Made by a program: the position numbers and the translations under genes. DNA of 64,000 nucleotides from Pachyseris speciosa (taxonomy: Eukaryota > Cnidaria > Anthozoa > Scleractinia > Pachyseridae). Location: NCBI GenBank assembly GCA_016490735.1, contig JAEMWC010001137.1, forward strand, positions 1-64,000. Direction: 5' to 3'. How positions within the stretch are numbered: position 1 is the stretch's first letter; each line of letters starts with the position of its first letter. This document shows, one piece after another, positions 35,465 through 47,620 of the stretch. Under the pieces are notes generated by a model that ran no database searches, was not told the DNA's origin, and worked only from the letters and a program-made list of their open reading frames with translations.

Positions 35465-36485
35465 CCATAGTATGTAAAAAACATGTAAATAACATGTAAA
35501 TGATCAGAAAGATACTGTAAATGAATATTTACATGATTTTTACCCATTTACATGTTCTGACAAATCCTGTAAAAAACATGTAAATAATTCAGGTGAAACA
35601 TGTAAATTATGGAAAAGATCCTGTAAATTTCTCAGCCCAGGGACACAAGACCATGTAAATAGCATGTAAATGAAATAAAGAATCCTGTAAATAGCATGTA
35701 AATCCAGTAAGGGAACCTGTAAATATCATGTAAATTGAATAAAGGAGCCTGTAAATATCATGCAAATCGAATGAGGGGTCTGTAAATATCATGTAAATGG
35801 AAAAAAGAAGCCTGTAAATATCATGTAAATCGTATAAAGGAGCCTGTAAATATCATGTAAATCGTATAAAGGAGCCTGTAAATATCATGTAAATCGAATA
35901 AGGGGGCCTGTAAATAACATGTAAGTCGAATAAGGGAGCCTGTAAATATCATGTAAATGGTAAAAGGGGGCCTGTAAATATCATGTAAATCGAATAAAGG
36001 AGCCTGTAAATAACATGTAAATCGAATAAGGGAGCCTGTAAATATCATGTAAATGGGAAAAGGGAGCCTGTAAATATCACGTAAATCGAATAAAGGAGCC
36101 TGTAAATATCACGTAAATCGAATAAGGGAGCCTGTAAATATCATGTAAATCGAATAAAGGAGCCTGTAAATATCATGTAAATCGAATAAAGGAGCCTGTA
36201 AAAATCATGTAGATCGAATAAAGGAGCCTGTAAATATCACGTAAATCGAATTAAGGAGCCTGTAAATAACATGTAAATGGAATAAGGGGGCCTGTAAAAA
36301 TCATGTTAATCGAATAAGGTAACCTGTAAATATCACGTAAATCAAATAAAGGAGCCTGTAAAAGTCATGTAAATCGAATAAGGGGGCCTGTAAATATCAC
36401 GTAAATGGAATAAGGGAGCCTGTAAATATCATATAAATTGAATCAGGGAATCCTGCAAAAATAACGTAAATCGAGTAAAAGAGTC
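35465..36485. repeat. Left subterminal region and ~32-bp minisatellite
   Basis: The first ~180 bp have CATGTAAAT-type motifs in both orientations. From about 35,640 to 36,480 a unit of about 32 bp is repeated roughly 25 times; each contains cctgtaaat, atcatgtaaat and a gaataaaggag-like spacer. Substitutions are scattered and the phase is well kept. Short open frames here are repeat artefacts. Confidence 0.9.
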
Positions 36486-37403
36486 TAAAAGGTGCTTTAT
36501 AAATTGTTTTATTGTAATTCTATCGTAATGTAACACCCTTTTCAATCGTTTACGATTCTAAGATTTCTGTGTCTGTCATTATAAATATAACCCTAATTTC
36601 TGCCTGTGTGACAACTTAAACCATCAATATTCATTCTGTTAATGTTTTACAGGAGACCACTCGTTACATTCACTCTACCATACTATATGAACAACGTGCA
36701 TGCAGATTTTAGGAATCCTGAATTCCAATTTCTCCGCCAACAAATATTAAAAAGGTTTGACTGTGTCACAAATAAATGTCCAGTTTCATCAAATATTTTT
36801 AACTTCTGCATCCTCACATCTAATTTAATATTTTTGTAAAAAGCTATGTGACACAAGCAAAAGTTCACTGGAATTGTTACACAACTGCGAGGATCATTCT
36901 TCATTTAACAATGTTTCAGTACTAAGCACATTCATGCTCAACCTGTTTCTGTGCAACACAACAGAACTAATGGTGAGGTAGTACATGTCTTTAATGCTTG
37001 CTTTAAACATGCAATACAACATTGCTACATGAACATAATACCTGTGTTTCTTCGCCTTCATAAACTAGTCTGTTCAGCACAAATTGTGATATTATAATAA
37101 TTGCCTTGTCTTCTTCTTAGAGTGAAATAAAGGTTCATATGATTATTAATCGATTAAAATCTGTGTAAAATATAAACTGGTATATAAAAGTATGCATCAA
37201 CTACTATTTAAGATATAAATACTCCAATTATTGGGGCCAGTGCATGGTCGCTTACGACAAACAAATCATCCATATATTTTTCCTTTTTGATGTGTTGTGC
37301 TTCCAGCAAATATGCAATCCAACCCAAAAGGGTCTGAAATTAAATTCTGTTTCATGAAGGAAGGGACTCTTAAAGACAAAATTTTTTAAGGCACGAAGCT
37401 AAC

Positions 37404-40400
37404 CTGGGACTTCTGGAGCTGTTGGGGAATCAGGGTCCACACCGAGGAAACCTCTTTTGGGAGATTATCGATATTTTCTGGAACAACACATTTTAACCTT
37501 GGTTTAAATTTTTGTAACGTTTTTCAAACTAGGGAAAATAAAAGCTGTTGAAACCTCAAATTAAACCGCTGTGGTTACATGCACAAATTGTCTTGTGTTA
37601 TCATTTCATTGTCGGTTTTTCTTTTAACAATTTTGTTTTCAAGCACCTCCCCAAGAGACTGCAGGAGATCTTCTTTTCTGGAATCCCTTGATGAGGAAAA
37701 GCAAAACTGCATGCATGCAGATTTTAGTTTCTGCATATTCGCAACCCACTGTTTTTGCCGTTAAGTAATGCAATCCAACAATGACTGCTTGGTCTCTTGG
37801 CACCTAACAAAAACAGTGAAACTACTCATCAGGACGAACCTAAAATGTATTTAAGTTATTTATATGTTTTATGCAGGTTTTGTATAAGCATCCATGTTAA
37901 AGCTGTATTTCACAGGTCAATTACAAAATTCTAACCCCCTGAGGACAGGTTTTATTCTAGGAATTGGCCAGTGAGGACCACAGATATTATAAAGTTCTCA
38001 AAGCAAAAAGGAGAACTGTATCTTACTGTAACAGTGATACTTGCAATATTATTGACACTACATAAATAATGATGACATAACACAATCATTTCAAAAACCA
38101 GCGTTTTCTCTCTTCAGTGGTCTTTGGAATGAGCTATGCAAGCTCTTGGGAGCAGCCACCTGTGGCTGATAATGCAACTGTTCACTTATGAACATCAGTC
38201 CCATACATGTAAGTGTCCAGCCCCAGTTAGACATGTTTTCTGCTTCTTGATAGTGTCCCATTACAAAAGCTTTGACTTTACTTAGAAATCAAGACCTCAT
38301 AGGCACCAGACCACATACTGTATTACAAAATATCCCCAAAATATCAGTATAGTGCACAGCTGTACTTACATATCCTGAATTCAGAAGTTTCAATTCATTG
38401 GCCTGTACATGTTCCAATCTTTTTGTTTCATATTCAGATAATTCCTAAACCCAAAGAAAAGGGTTAAATTAAGGCTTGTGTTTACCATTAGTTAAATTAT
38501 TTTTGTAAGTGAGTACAGTCAAACCTCGATTATCTGGACTCGTGGGGACTGAGCTGAATAGTCCGCATAATCAAAAATATGAATATTAATGAGCCAAAAC
38601 TAAAAATCAAAGTCAGTGAAATGCATTGCAGTAATACGGTGCGCGTGAGCTCAAAACGCTTATAGATTTGTGACTTGAAGCAAAACAAATTCAGTTTGAA
38701 CCAGAGTTTCAATACTTAATTAGAAGGGTAAAATGTTTACTGTGGATCTTAAATATGGCTAATTGATATTCATCAAAAAATGGAACCAGCTAAGTAAGTC
38801 CGGATAATCGAGGTCCAGGTAATCGAGGTTCGACTGTAATCCTTAAAATGTATGCAACCAAAGCAGTTCAAAAAGAACCTACACACCAAGTCAGTTACAT
38901 GTACCATTTTTAACCACTAGTTTATTTAACGGTCGGGATCACTGAACTTTGCCTATTTCATACACAGTGCAAGCGTAGAATTTGTCCCACATTGTTCAGA
39001 TTCTCACATTATTCATGAGGCACAACAGATTTGATTCTACACTATGGACAATGTACCGCTGAGCAAGATTAAAATGTTCATCTGACTCTCTCAGTGGTCA
39101 GACTGGTTTACAGTGTAACTGTTATTGACACACACCTTTTTCTACCTTGACAGTAGCTTTACATGTAAATTAAGATGACAGCTACAGACGATTTCATACA
39201 GATGGAACATGTAACTAGATCTGAACAAGCATTTCTTTTTATTTTAGAAGTTGTCACTTCTGCATTTCCATATGGATCTTGAAGGATTAAGCAATTACAA
39301 CTTATAATAAACGTTACACACATGCCAAGTTGCACCAATGTACAGTTTTACCTTTGAAGATTGATTTCGTTCATCCCCATCATCCAAAATTTCTGAATTA
39401 TTTGAGGAGTGCCCTTATAGGCAAGATTTGTAATCTGTGCACAAGGTACCATGATTTGCATTTTGGAAACTCTGATTGCCACAGTGAAGGGATGGTCATG
39501 TAAAATATTCATGTAACATTTAAATATTAAGATTTTTACAGGCTGGTTTTCACTAGCAACAGAATTGAGTTGGAGTCAGCATTGTAAGCCTTACAGTGAT
39601 TATGTCGCTTACTAGTGAAAACTAGATTTCCAAAGACGGAAGCAGGACAGGAGGAAGCAAACCAATCACAATAAGTGAGAAGGAGCACTTTGATAGGTTC
39701 ATTCTTACACTTCTGCTTATGGTTCTGACAATCTACATTGCGGGCTGAACGTGTTGGGGCAGTCAACGTGATACGAGCAAAATTCACTCCAGGTACACCC
39801 TCCACCCCCAAACAATGTTGAACTAGGAGCATAGGAGAGACATCAACCAAGCAAAAGAAGTGTCAATGTTCGCTGAGAGCTTTTCAACATTGCCTGGGGG
39901 AGGTGGTGGTAGGGAGGGGGGGGGGGGTTAGGGTGGGTCTATGGTCATAATAATGATGCCAGGAGTAAAGGGCACCAATGTGAAAGGATTCTTAGAACTG
40001 TCCCAAGGACATCTGTCCTCCATTGTAGTTTATGCACAAATACCATAGTAAGAGGAATTAAGAAAAAGGAAACATGCTGATTCTTCCAACTCTGATTCTG
40101 CTCACCTTATAACTCTGCTTATGATGCTGCTGGCAACTGCGACTCAGATTCCCTCACTAGTGATAACCAGCCTAAGGTTTTAGCCAGAAGGAGTTGGAGA
40201 CCAAATTCCCTTAAAATTCTAAATACTTTTATGTGGAGACATGTTTCCTGGACATCCACTTTTCTATGTCTGACTAAAAGCTTCGCTATCCCCATGGGTC
40301 TTCATAACAATGACATACATGATGACATACATGTATCACTGGGGTCATATGCGAGTATAGCAGTTTTAACCATATGTGCTCGCCTTAAAAGCTTTGATAA

Positions 40401-43400
40401 AACAGCCCCAAACATAATGTAAGAGTAACACAGAAGTGTTTTTTTTAAGTTTATCAATGCCCCTTAATGTCCACTTTTTTATTATTCTGTGGAAAACATT
40501 TTCTTGTACTACTTTCTAGAAATTATGTATTAATTTCTAGAAATTAGTACATGTATATATTAGTGGGTTTCTGACATTGTTTTTTAAATGGGCTCCACAA
40601 ATAACTCCAGCATGCTATAAGCTATGTAAGCATAGTGAATTGTTTTTGTCAGCCTTCATGTACACTGTAGTGAGATACTATAGCTTTGTGCAGAACAAAG
40701 ACACTTGCCAAACAAGCTACAAAACCTATCCTTGATAACACATGTAGCTTCATGCACCTGTCAAATAGTCAAGGCTCTATATCCATACAAAACAGGGGAA
40801 GATTACCATGTGAATTTAAAAGGTAAAAATGAAGCACATATTTCTGCGACCAATTGCATGACACACAATAGTTATTAAACCATGTGTACTGAGTAATTAT
40901 CATTTATTTGTTTAAAGGATAACCTTAATAGTTCAAACTATATGTACCCTGTTCCATTTTTTTTATTGCTGTTGAAGATGCTATGCAATCAATGGTAGAT
41001 CAAGGTTGTTTGCCATGTCAACTTTGTTCGCAAAGAGAGCTTTAGGTCATCAACTACCTGAAACTAAAACAAACAACTGTACTGAAATAATCTGTACAAT
41101 AATGTTCTCTAGACAAGAGAATGCTTGGCATTATTTTATAGCCCTTGATTGCAGTCATTATACGACACGTATACAGAAAAACCTGTATTATGCAGTCTGA
41201 CACCCTTGGGGATTCTCTAGTGTCCGCAGACCGATTAGCTCAGTGGTAGAACACCGGACTACCGTGCCGGAGGTCGCGGGTTCAAACCCCGGCCAGACCA
41301 ACACTCAGGGTCTTTAAATAATTGAGGAGAAAGTGCTGCCTTTGTAATGACATCTACAAACGGTCAGACTTTCTAGTCTTCTCGGATAAGGACGATAAAC
41401 CGTAGGCCTCGTCTCACAACTCTTCATAATTCTCTGATTCTGTGGGATGTAAAAGAACCACTAGGGACGTAACAAAACTCTGGCAGTGACCACCCTAGTG
41501 TCTGTCTTAATTTGATATTACGGGGCACTCATAACTCAACTTCATTAATTGTAAACTGCGTTATAAGCAGTCTGGTAAAGTCCCCCGGCCAGTGTTGTAA
41601 ACCGCCATGAGACTATGTGATATGAGCGGTATATAAATACACATTACATTACATTACATTTAGGGCCCGTTTATATGAGGTTTTCCAGCCCGCTTTACTG
41701 GGCTGGCTTGGCTCATGCCTTATATCTTCATAAAATTATGGTTATGTTTATATGAGAAGGTGGGCTGGCCCGCCTGCCTTCTCATATAAACACAACCAAA
41801 ATTTTGTTAAGGAACATATTCTGTCAGTTACACAGGCCAGAATTACCAGTAGGTATATTGGGCTAAAACACAATCAGGGTGGCAAAGTACAGCTGTAGGG
41901 TCCACTAAGCTAAAAAAAATTCAACTGTACTATATCTGTTATTTCATGCTGATGCATGGTTTCGAAGTACAACATGTCATGATTACTGATATGTAGTATA
42001 TCTGAGCATACACTACTGGTTTTAGAGATATACAATAGTTCATCAGAGTCATTTTTTTGAGGGGAGGGGACAGACAAAGCAAATTTGGAATAGAAAAAGG
42101 GAAACCATAAAACACAAGGCTTTAAATTGGTCATGACAAAATGCAGACTGCAGACTGAGCAGACCATGCAGAGTGGGAAATTTTTTGATTGCTTTACAAA
42201 AAAATCCGATTTACATTTGATTGAGGTGTTTATACTTTTTTCTTACTCTTTTGGCGACATTGGAACAGTTTCCATTTTACGGACACCTCATGAAGTCATT
42301 TCGAGTTAATGTTACCTAGCAACGATTTTGAGGAAAATAAAACACAAACAGCTGAGATTAACTTTTGGCCTCTCACGCGAAAACATTCTTTGCAGTTGTC
42401 GGAAACTGGGGCTCACCAATTGCATTACAATGAGCTGTCAAGTCAATCAATTCTAAGTGACTAATTTTGTGGTGACAAGTTGAATGTCAAGTGTAATCAA
42501 AGACTTTTTGTGATTTGACGGCTGTGTATTTTATCGATCAAGCCAGCTTGAATTGAGATGAGTTGTGTTGTAACCTGTTAGTCGTCGAACCTGTGAGACA
42601 ATTAAACCAAGTTCAGTAGCGAACCTGTGAATTCAACCCTTTGTGATTTATTTTATGGGATACCGTAAACCAAGCCTTTCCCACACGGTATCCATTCGAC
42701 ATTTGCACAGCTGAACGGCCAGCAAGCAAAGGGATAAGAAACAATGGCTAGACAAGCCGTTCGAAACAGATCGGTTGAAAGGCTGAACGGATGCAATCTT
42801 TTATTGAATACCTAGGATCGAACCGCTAAATGGCAGAAGTAACATTCGATTGAAATGCAAAAGAAATTATGACGCTGTTCCTTCACACGCGTCGCTTCAC
42901 CATATCCATCAGATCGAGTCAGATGGCTTTGATTTGCAATCTGTGGGAAAAAATATATCAGCCTTTCAAACCAAGAGATTTTCCAACAAAAAGTGATTGG
43001 AGCCCCCGGAAACTTTTGACAAAAATAAAGCTGCATTCAGGAAGCCGTTTTCAGTGTTGGAAATAATTATTTATAATGAAAATAATGCAATCTAATAACA
43101 ATTTTGAGTAGCGCCACAACGTCTAGCCGTAAGTAAACACAGGTTTAGATTGACAAATATTCTTCATTTAAAAGATATGGAAATCCTTGCCATGACTGTG
43201 CGGATCTAGTTTGTCCTGTGTGAAATTTACAGTGCATTCTCAAAGGCTAAAATTATGCCGCGAGCCAGTCAAAAAAATGGAAGCTGTTGCAATGTCACCC
43301 AAAGAGTAAGAAAAAAGCATAAACACCTCAATCAAATGCAAATCAGATTTAAAATAAGCAATCAAAAAATTTCCCAGTCTGCATGCTCTGCAGTCTGCAT

Positions 43401-44358
43401 TTTATCATGACTGGCTTCAAATTCACCCAGTCAAGGCAATTCTGAACCTGTACAAAACAGCATTACCTTATGACGCGAGCAGGTATATCACAGTTCAGCC
43501 AGACATGCAGGAGGACGGTTTATTCAAGTTATTTAGAAATCCAGCTTCTGAGAGTACTTGTAAGTGAATTTTGAATGAAATGTTACTGTAGGAGATTTAA
43601 ATTGTTATACATGTAAGGCAAAAAAGTCCTATATTAAAATGACAATGTTATTATTGCATTATTCTCATGAATGTTTACAAAAAATCATGTTCAAGATTGC
43701 TTTTGCATGAGATGTCAAAACCAATAGCCAAGGTACATCAATTACTTGAATTCTTTCGTAAAAATAAAAAATCCCCATAAATACCACATCTGTACTATTC
43801 CCATCCATAACAAAAAAAACATGTACAGTTATTTCACATTAATTTTAGTCAAGTGGTTCCTCAAAATCACACAGGGATACTGTAGGTTTTTTCAAGCAAG
43901 AAAGGTTTAAAATACACTCAGAGAAATGGCACTTCAGTGTTTCAACATTGATCCTTTTCAACAAAACCACATCTTTTGGAGCCATAGGCCCTAAAATATT
44001 TTTTTGCATAACAAGTAACTATTAGCTTCAGTTCAGTATTACAGCTGCTCTTTTGTGTTTACAATGTTTTTTTCCTTGGATTGCTCACCCTGATTGTGTT
44101 TTACACTGTAGTTGATTCAATTCTTTAAACACAAGAGTTAAGCCAAATTAATTCTTTAGTTTATGAATTGAATGAAAGACTTACTAAGAATTTGGTTTAC
44201 CAACAGAGTTGATAATGTAAATTGACCATGGTACAGGGATTCGATTAGCTGACGTTTCGAGCGTTAGCCCTTCGTCAGAGCGAATAATCACTCAGCACGA
44301 TGAAGGGCTAATTATGAAGGGATAATGCTCGAAACGTCAGCTAATCGAATCCCTGTAT

Positions 44359-44403
<45 letters not shown>

Positions 44404-44408
44404 ATGCT

Positions 44409-44460
<52 letters not shown>

Positions 44461-45594
44461 GTTACTGAGAATTCATTTTACTAAATTTGATTGTAAGTTA
44501 CACAACCCGCCTCGATTAGCTTTGTTACATGCAGGTTGTGTATTTTTCTAAATTGTATATCATAAAATAATTATTGAAATAAAGTGAAGTGAAAGTGAAG
44601 TGAAGTGAAGTGGGCTTCTTTCTGGACTAGTGTTGAAAATTTTCACTTACATGTACACTGTGTTTTTTTTTTAGCAGCAAAGCATTTCCTTGCTAAGGCA
44701 TTGACCGTAACATATTAACTAGAAAAGATACTGTACCCTATTCTTAACAACCAAGACTGGTGTCAGGTCCTCAAACCATTTGCTTTCAAGAATCCTTCTG
44801 CTGTATCTAATTCAACCTGCCAAAATAAATTGCATTGATGTAATGAGTATCCACAATCATCACACTTTCTAGACTTTTGGGATGGTTACTTGAGAAACTT
44901 TATGGTATTTCATCAAGAAAGGAGACGAGACAGTTGTGTGTATGGCCTGTACTGAAACCCGTCTTTCGATTTTAATCCATTTCTTCAGTCTGTCACTTAA
45001 TGTTCACTGGTGCACTGCAGACCTATACACCTTATATGGCAATTAAGTTTATTAATTGAAGCTTAATTTACCTTGTGTATGCAAGTGAAAACACATGCTT
45101 TGAAGTCAATATGGCTTTTTGCAGTGACCCTGGCCCTCGATATTTAATATAAATAACATCTTCATGATTCTTCAATTGATACCTACGAAAAATGCAGCAT
45201 GTTTGAAGCTGATTACTTTGAGACAGATGCTTCATATTTATCGATATTTACAACGAGCGATTCGGGTGTTGCAATTATGTCTACACCAATTCGTGGGACT
45301 TCTGAATAAAATAAAGCTTCATGTATTGATATAGTCGATCTTGATAGAAACCCTTTTGTATTCAATAATTTTTCACCTTGAATCCGGACTAATTTAAACA
45401 CTCTTTACCCTTGCAAATGATCGCCATTTCAGGTAGAATACATGTAAAGTATCGAGTGTTCGATCGTCCGTTGTGAAAGAGGAGCCGGTTCCAAAATTTT
45501 AAAACACAAGAAAATGCAAAAAAAATTAACTTACCTCAGAAGAAGCACGAGTCTTCAAAATAATCGAACAATCTTTCGCTTGCAGTTGAGCCAT
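37404..45594 (-). CDS. Candidate spliced gene inside the CACTA-like element, unidentified
   Basis: Candidate minus-strand exons: 45535-45594 (ATG; MAQLQAKDCSIILKT..., GTAAGT donor), 44777-44816 (CAG acceptor; VELDTAEGFLKAN, weak GTTTGA donor), 38370-38444 (TAG acceptor, GTAAGT donor; ELSEYETKRLEHVQANELKL) and 37404-37477 (CAG acceptor, GTTAGC donor; NIDNLPKEVSSVWTLIPQQ). The exon at 38.4 kb has a YExxRLxxxxxNxxxLxxxG pattern that I associate, from memory, with some chromatin and transposon proteins. The joined phases do not all agree, so exons are missing or wrong. The start near the right terminus and transcription across the element fit an element-borne gene. The function is unknown. Confidence 0.3.
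38516..38836. mobile_element. pogo/Tigger-like MITE with TA duplication
   Basis: The ends CAGTCAAACCTCGATTATC and (reverse complement of the right end) CAGTCGAACCTCGATTACC are each flanked by TA. CAGT...CTCGATTAT ends are typical of pogo/Tigger elements. The 321-bp interior has no transposase. It is nested in the CACTA-like element. Confidence 0.85.
39540..40173. mobile_element. MITE with 'aggctggttttcactag' ends
   Basis: The left end aggctggttttcactag and right end ctagtgataaccagcct are inverted repeats bounding 634 bp. A 104-codon minus-strand frame inside has no domain. A poly-G run lies at about 39,918. The target duplication is unclear. It is nested in the CACTA-like element. Confidence 0.7.
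41222..41661 (+). mobile_element. tRNA-headed SINE, copy 2 (near full length)
   Basis: The tRNA-like head carries an A box (ttagctcagtggtagaac) and B box (gggttcaaacccc), the two internal RNA polymerase III promoter elements. The body shares blocks with the copies at 14,380, 15,300 and 52,911, and the 3' end is an (ATTAC)n tail. The head was not called as a functional tRNA because it runs directly into the SINE body. Confidence 0.85.
41662..41815. repeat. Imperfect palindrome next to the SINE
   Basis: tttatatgagaaggtgggctggc is followed by its inverse gcc...ccttctcatataaa, with a related arm gtttatatgagg at 41,672. It is probably the end of a foldback element whose other boundary I could not place. 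Confidence 0.4.
42129..43412. mobile_element. Long-TIR, MULE-like element with ~11-bp target duplication
   Basis: About 115 bp at the left (starting gtcatgacaaaatgcagac) recur inverted at about 43,300-43,412. The flanks read ggctttaaatt (42118-42128) and ggcttcaaatt (43413-43423), an 11-bp duplication with one mismatch. Long terminal inverted repeats plus 8-11-bp duplications suit Mutator-like elements. The ~1.05-kb interior lacks a recognisable transposase. It is nested in the CACTA-like element. Confidence 0.7.
44195..44460. mobile_element. PLE terminal inverted remnant
   Basis: ttggtttaccaacagagttgataatgtaaattgacc is followed, after a short centre, by its inverse. These are the same terminal sequences as at 27,330 and 31,200. 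Only the inverted terminal segments remain, with no coding region, so it is a minimal PLE or a deletion relic. The 3' flank (gcagcaccacagtttcttt) also matches 31,270. Confidence 0.75.
44251..44278 (-). ncRNA. Hammerhead-like motif, both boxes intact
   Basis: The minus strand reads CTGACGAA, GGGC/GCTC arms around TAAC, then GAAACGTC. Among the copies in this family it is the one with neither conserved box mutated. A degenerate plus-strand partner with an internal duplication lies at 44,294-44,341. Confidence 0.5.
44461..44612 (+). repeat. (GTGAA)n-tailed retroelement 3' end, probable
   Basis: A/T-rich sequence ends with aaataaagtgaag and several gtgaa units, resembling a LINE or SINE tail. 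No coding remnant is attached. Confidence 0.35.
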
Positions 45595-46319
45595 ATTTTC
45601 CTAGTGGATTAGACGTGACTTATTTTGAACCCAACGGCGTTAACAAAGCGCCAGTAACGGCACCAAAATTATAGCGGCGCGGTTATCGAGTTAAGTGAGC
45701 CCTCACTGTCGCTGGCAGCGTTTGACTCTTGAGCTTCGGCAGATACTACATATATCTTATATTCAAAAATCAAACCACAGCCCGAGCATCCAGCCCGACT
45801 CGTTTTTGAAGTGTTTTTTGGAATTTGCTTATTTATTTGACAGCCATTCTTCCGATTTGCCGCTTCATTTACATGTGTGCAGTCGATTACCAAGGTATCA
45901 AGATCCTTGTCCCTTTTCGTTTAAGGTATAATCGGCTTACCTTATAAATGACGCCAAAAAGGAATGTATACATTGTTCGAGTAACTGAAGTTAAGGCCAA
46001 TATTGAACTCTTTCTTCCAGGGTTCAATTACTTTAAAGGGGAGAAAAAACAAATGCTTCGATTTCAAGTTATTGAAAAGTTTGCATTCAACAGCCCACCC
46101 GGGCCTTCCTCACGTGGAAGGTAACTTGAGGATTCTTCCTGCTCTTGCGAAACAACTAACTTGTAAACATCACGTTACACTAAAAAATTATGCTTACCAG
46201 AAAATGACCCTGTTAATAACTTTTACGGGAACATTTACCCTATTTTCAGGAAACAACATTTCCATGTAATTTAAATCTGATGTTCTTCAAATTATACTTC
46301 CAGAAATGACTTTCAATCA

Positions 46320-46669
46320 TTATTTAGAGTAAATTTACATGTTCCCCTAAAACATGAAAGTTTCATGTAAATTCAATTTACAGGATTGTATCCATTTACA
46401 TGTTATTTACAGGATAGTTTGAAACCATTTAGATGAGTGAGATACTGTAAATCTACCTGAAATAATTTACATGTTATTTACAGGTTCGTCAATTTATACT
46501 ACAAGAACATGGTCCTGTAAATAACTATTTACAGTACATTTACATGATCCACTCTAACATGTAAATTTCTTGTAAATTTTATTTTACAAAACCTTAACAT
46601 GTAAATTATAATTTACAAAACATGTAAATCCAGATTTACACTTTGGAAATTGGATTTACATGTGCCTGT
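46320..46669. repeat. Right subterminal repeat region
   Basis: About 350 bp are dense in ATTTACATG, TTTACAGG and CATGTAAAT motifs, mirroring the left end but without a regular minisatellite. These are candidate transposase-binding sites of the CACTA-like element. Confidence 0.8.
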
Positions 46670-46693
46670 AAATTTTCAACTTTTCCAGTGTGT

Positions 46694-47620
46694 GATGGAA
46701 ACACCTTATTAGAGTTTGTATTTACCTCACTGACTCGACTTATGTTATCATCCCATGATTAAAGGTTTATTACAAAACTTCAGTAGAAAATAATATTAAA
46801 ACTAATGCCGTCCAGCGTAATGATGATACTACCATCATTATTGGGTGATACGGTCAGGTCCTACTGCGTGTTCACCTGCCGGACCAATTGCTAAATACAA
46901 ATACATAATACAAATAAAAGATTTGTAACTTAATAGTCTCGGTTATAAGCTTATATAAGGCTATAGATATCACATTTATTCCTGTACTCTATTGCTTTAT
47001 TGAAATTATTATGTAAATAATAAGAGTGCCGTATACAACTGAACTGACACTGTTGGATGGATGTAAATTTTGCAGACGGAATTGGACAAAATAGGATTAA
47101 AAATGATGTAAATATGTCAACATCTGACCCACATTCGTCCTCTTTTTAACTTTGTGAATGCACGACCGCATCAGCCCCTCTGCCGGTAATTTTATTGTGT
47201 GTAAATAGATAGATGTTATTCTTAACGGTTCCAGAAGTAACTTCGCTGTGACATGTTCCTGAGTGAAAGCGTTATACAGTAGTTGTTATTTTGGCTCGGG
47301 CGTCCCTGGAACATCTGCTGGTTGTTTGAATTGTTGAAATTCATCAATATGACGCTCGTCTGCTGGTCAATTAATGTTTTATGCCTTACTTGTGGCGTCA
47401 CTTCAAAGGTGATACCGTGCAAAAAACTAAGAAAATACATTTACCTGATAAAGCCCTTATTTATAAATGAAATTAATAGCAGAACCGCGACAAATAGTTT
47501 CCATTTGCGGGGGACGATGACAATTTGTTTTCACGAAATTTTGAAATTGCAAATGACAAAAAATTAATGAACAATGTTAAGGGAACCAAGTTAGGGTTTA
47601 TCACAGGACAAAACCACTGA
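46694..47620. other. No gene seen
   Basis: This is AT-rich DNA outside the right end of the CACTA-like element. Short open frames on both strands have no recognisable domains. Confidence 0.5.

Larger units (their letters stand above)
35444..46690. mobile_element. ~11.2-kb CACTA/EnSpm-like DNA transposon
   Basis: The left end (35444-35464) and the reverse complement of the right end (46670-46690) agree at 20 of 21 bases, beginning CACTGGAAAAATTGAA and CACTGGAAAAGTTGAA. TGT at 35441-35443 repeats at 46691-46693, a 3-bp target duplication. CACTA/CACTG termini, a 3-bp duplication and dense subterminal short repeats define the CACTA (EnSpm) superfamily. Both subterminal regions are packed with CATGTAAAT/ATTTACATG motifs. 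Internal candidate exons lie on the minus strand. Nested insertions (pogo-like, MULE-like, SINE, MITE, PLE remnant) show that it is old. No transposase catalytic domain was recognised, so autonomy is unknown. Confidence 0.75.

Noticed and set aside
34902..35495. 197-codon minus-strand gene downstream of the GPCR
   Set aside because: It overlaps a foldback element and the left end of the CACTA-like transposon, and contains no domain.
35607..36048. Repetitive minus-strand frames (IYMIFTGS repeats)
   Set aside because: These are artefacts of the ~32-bp minisatellite, whose unit plus indels keeps short frames open.
39536..39850. 104-codon minus-strand frame
   Set aside because: It lies within a MITE, has no domain and no splice context.
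41222..41310. Functional tRNA gene
   Set aside because: A and B boxes are present, but the sequence runs directly into a SINE body that is shared with other copies. It is a SINE head. The same applies to 14,590-14,646 and 51,620-51,706.
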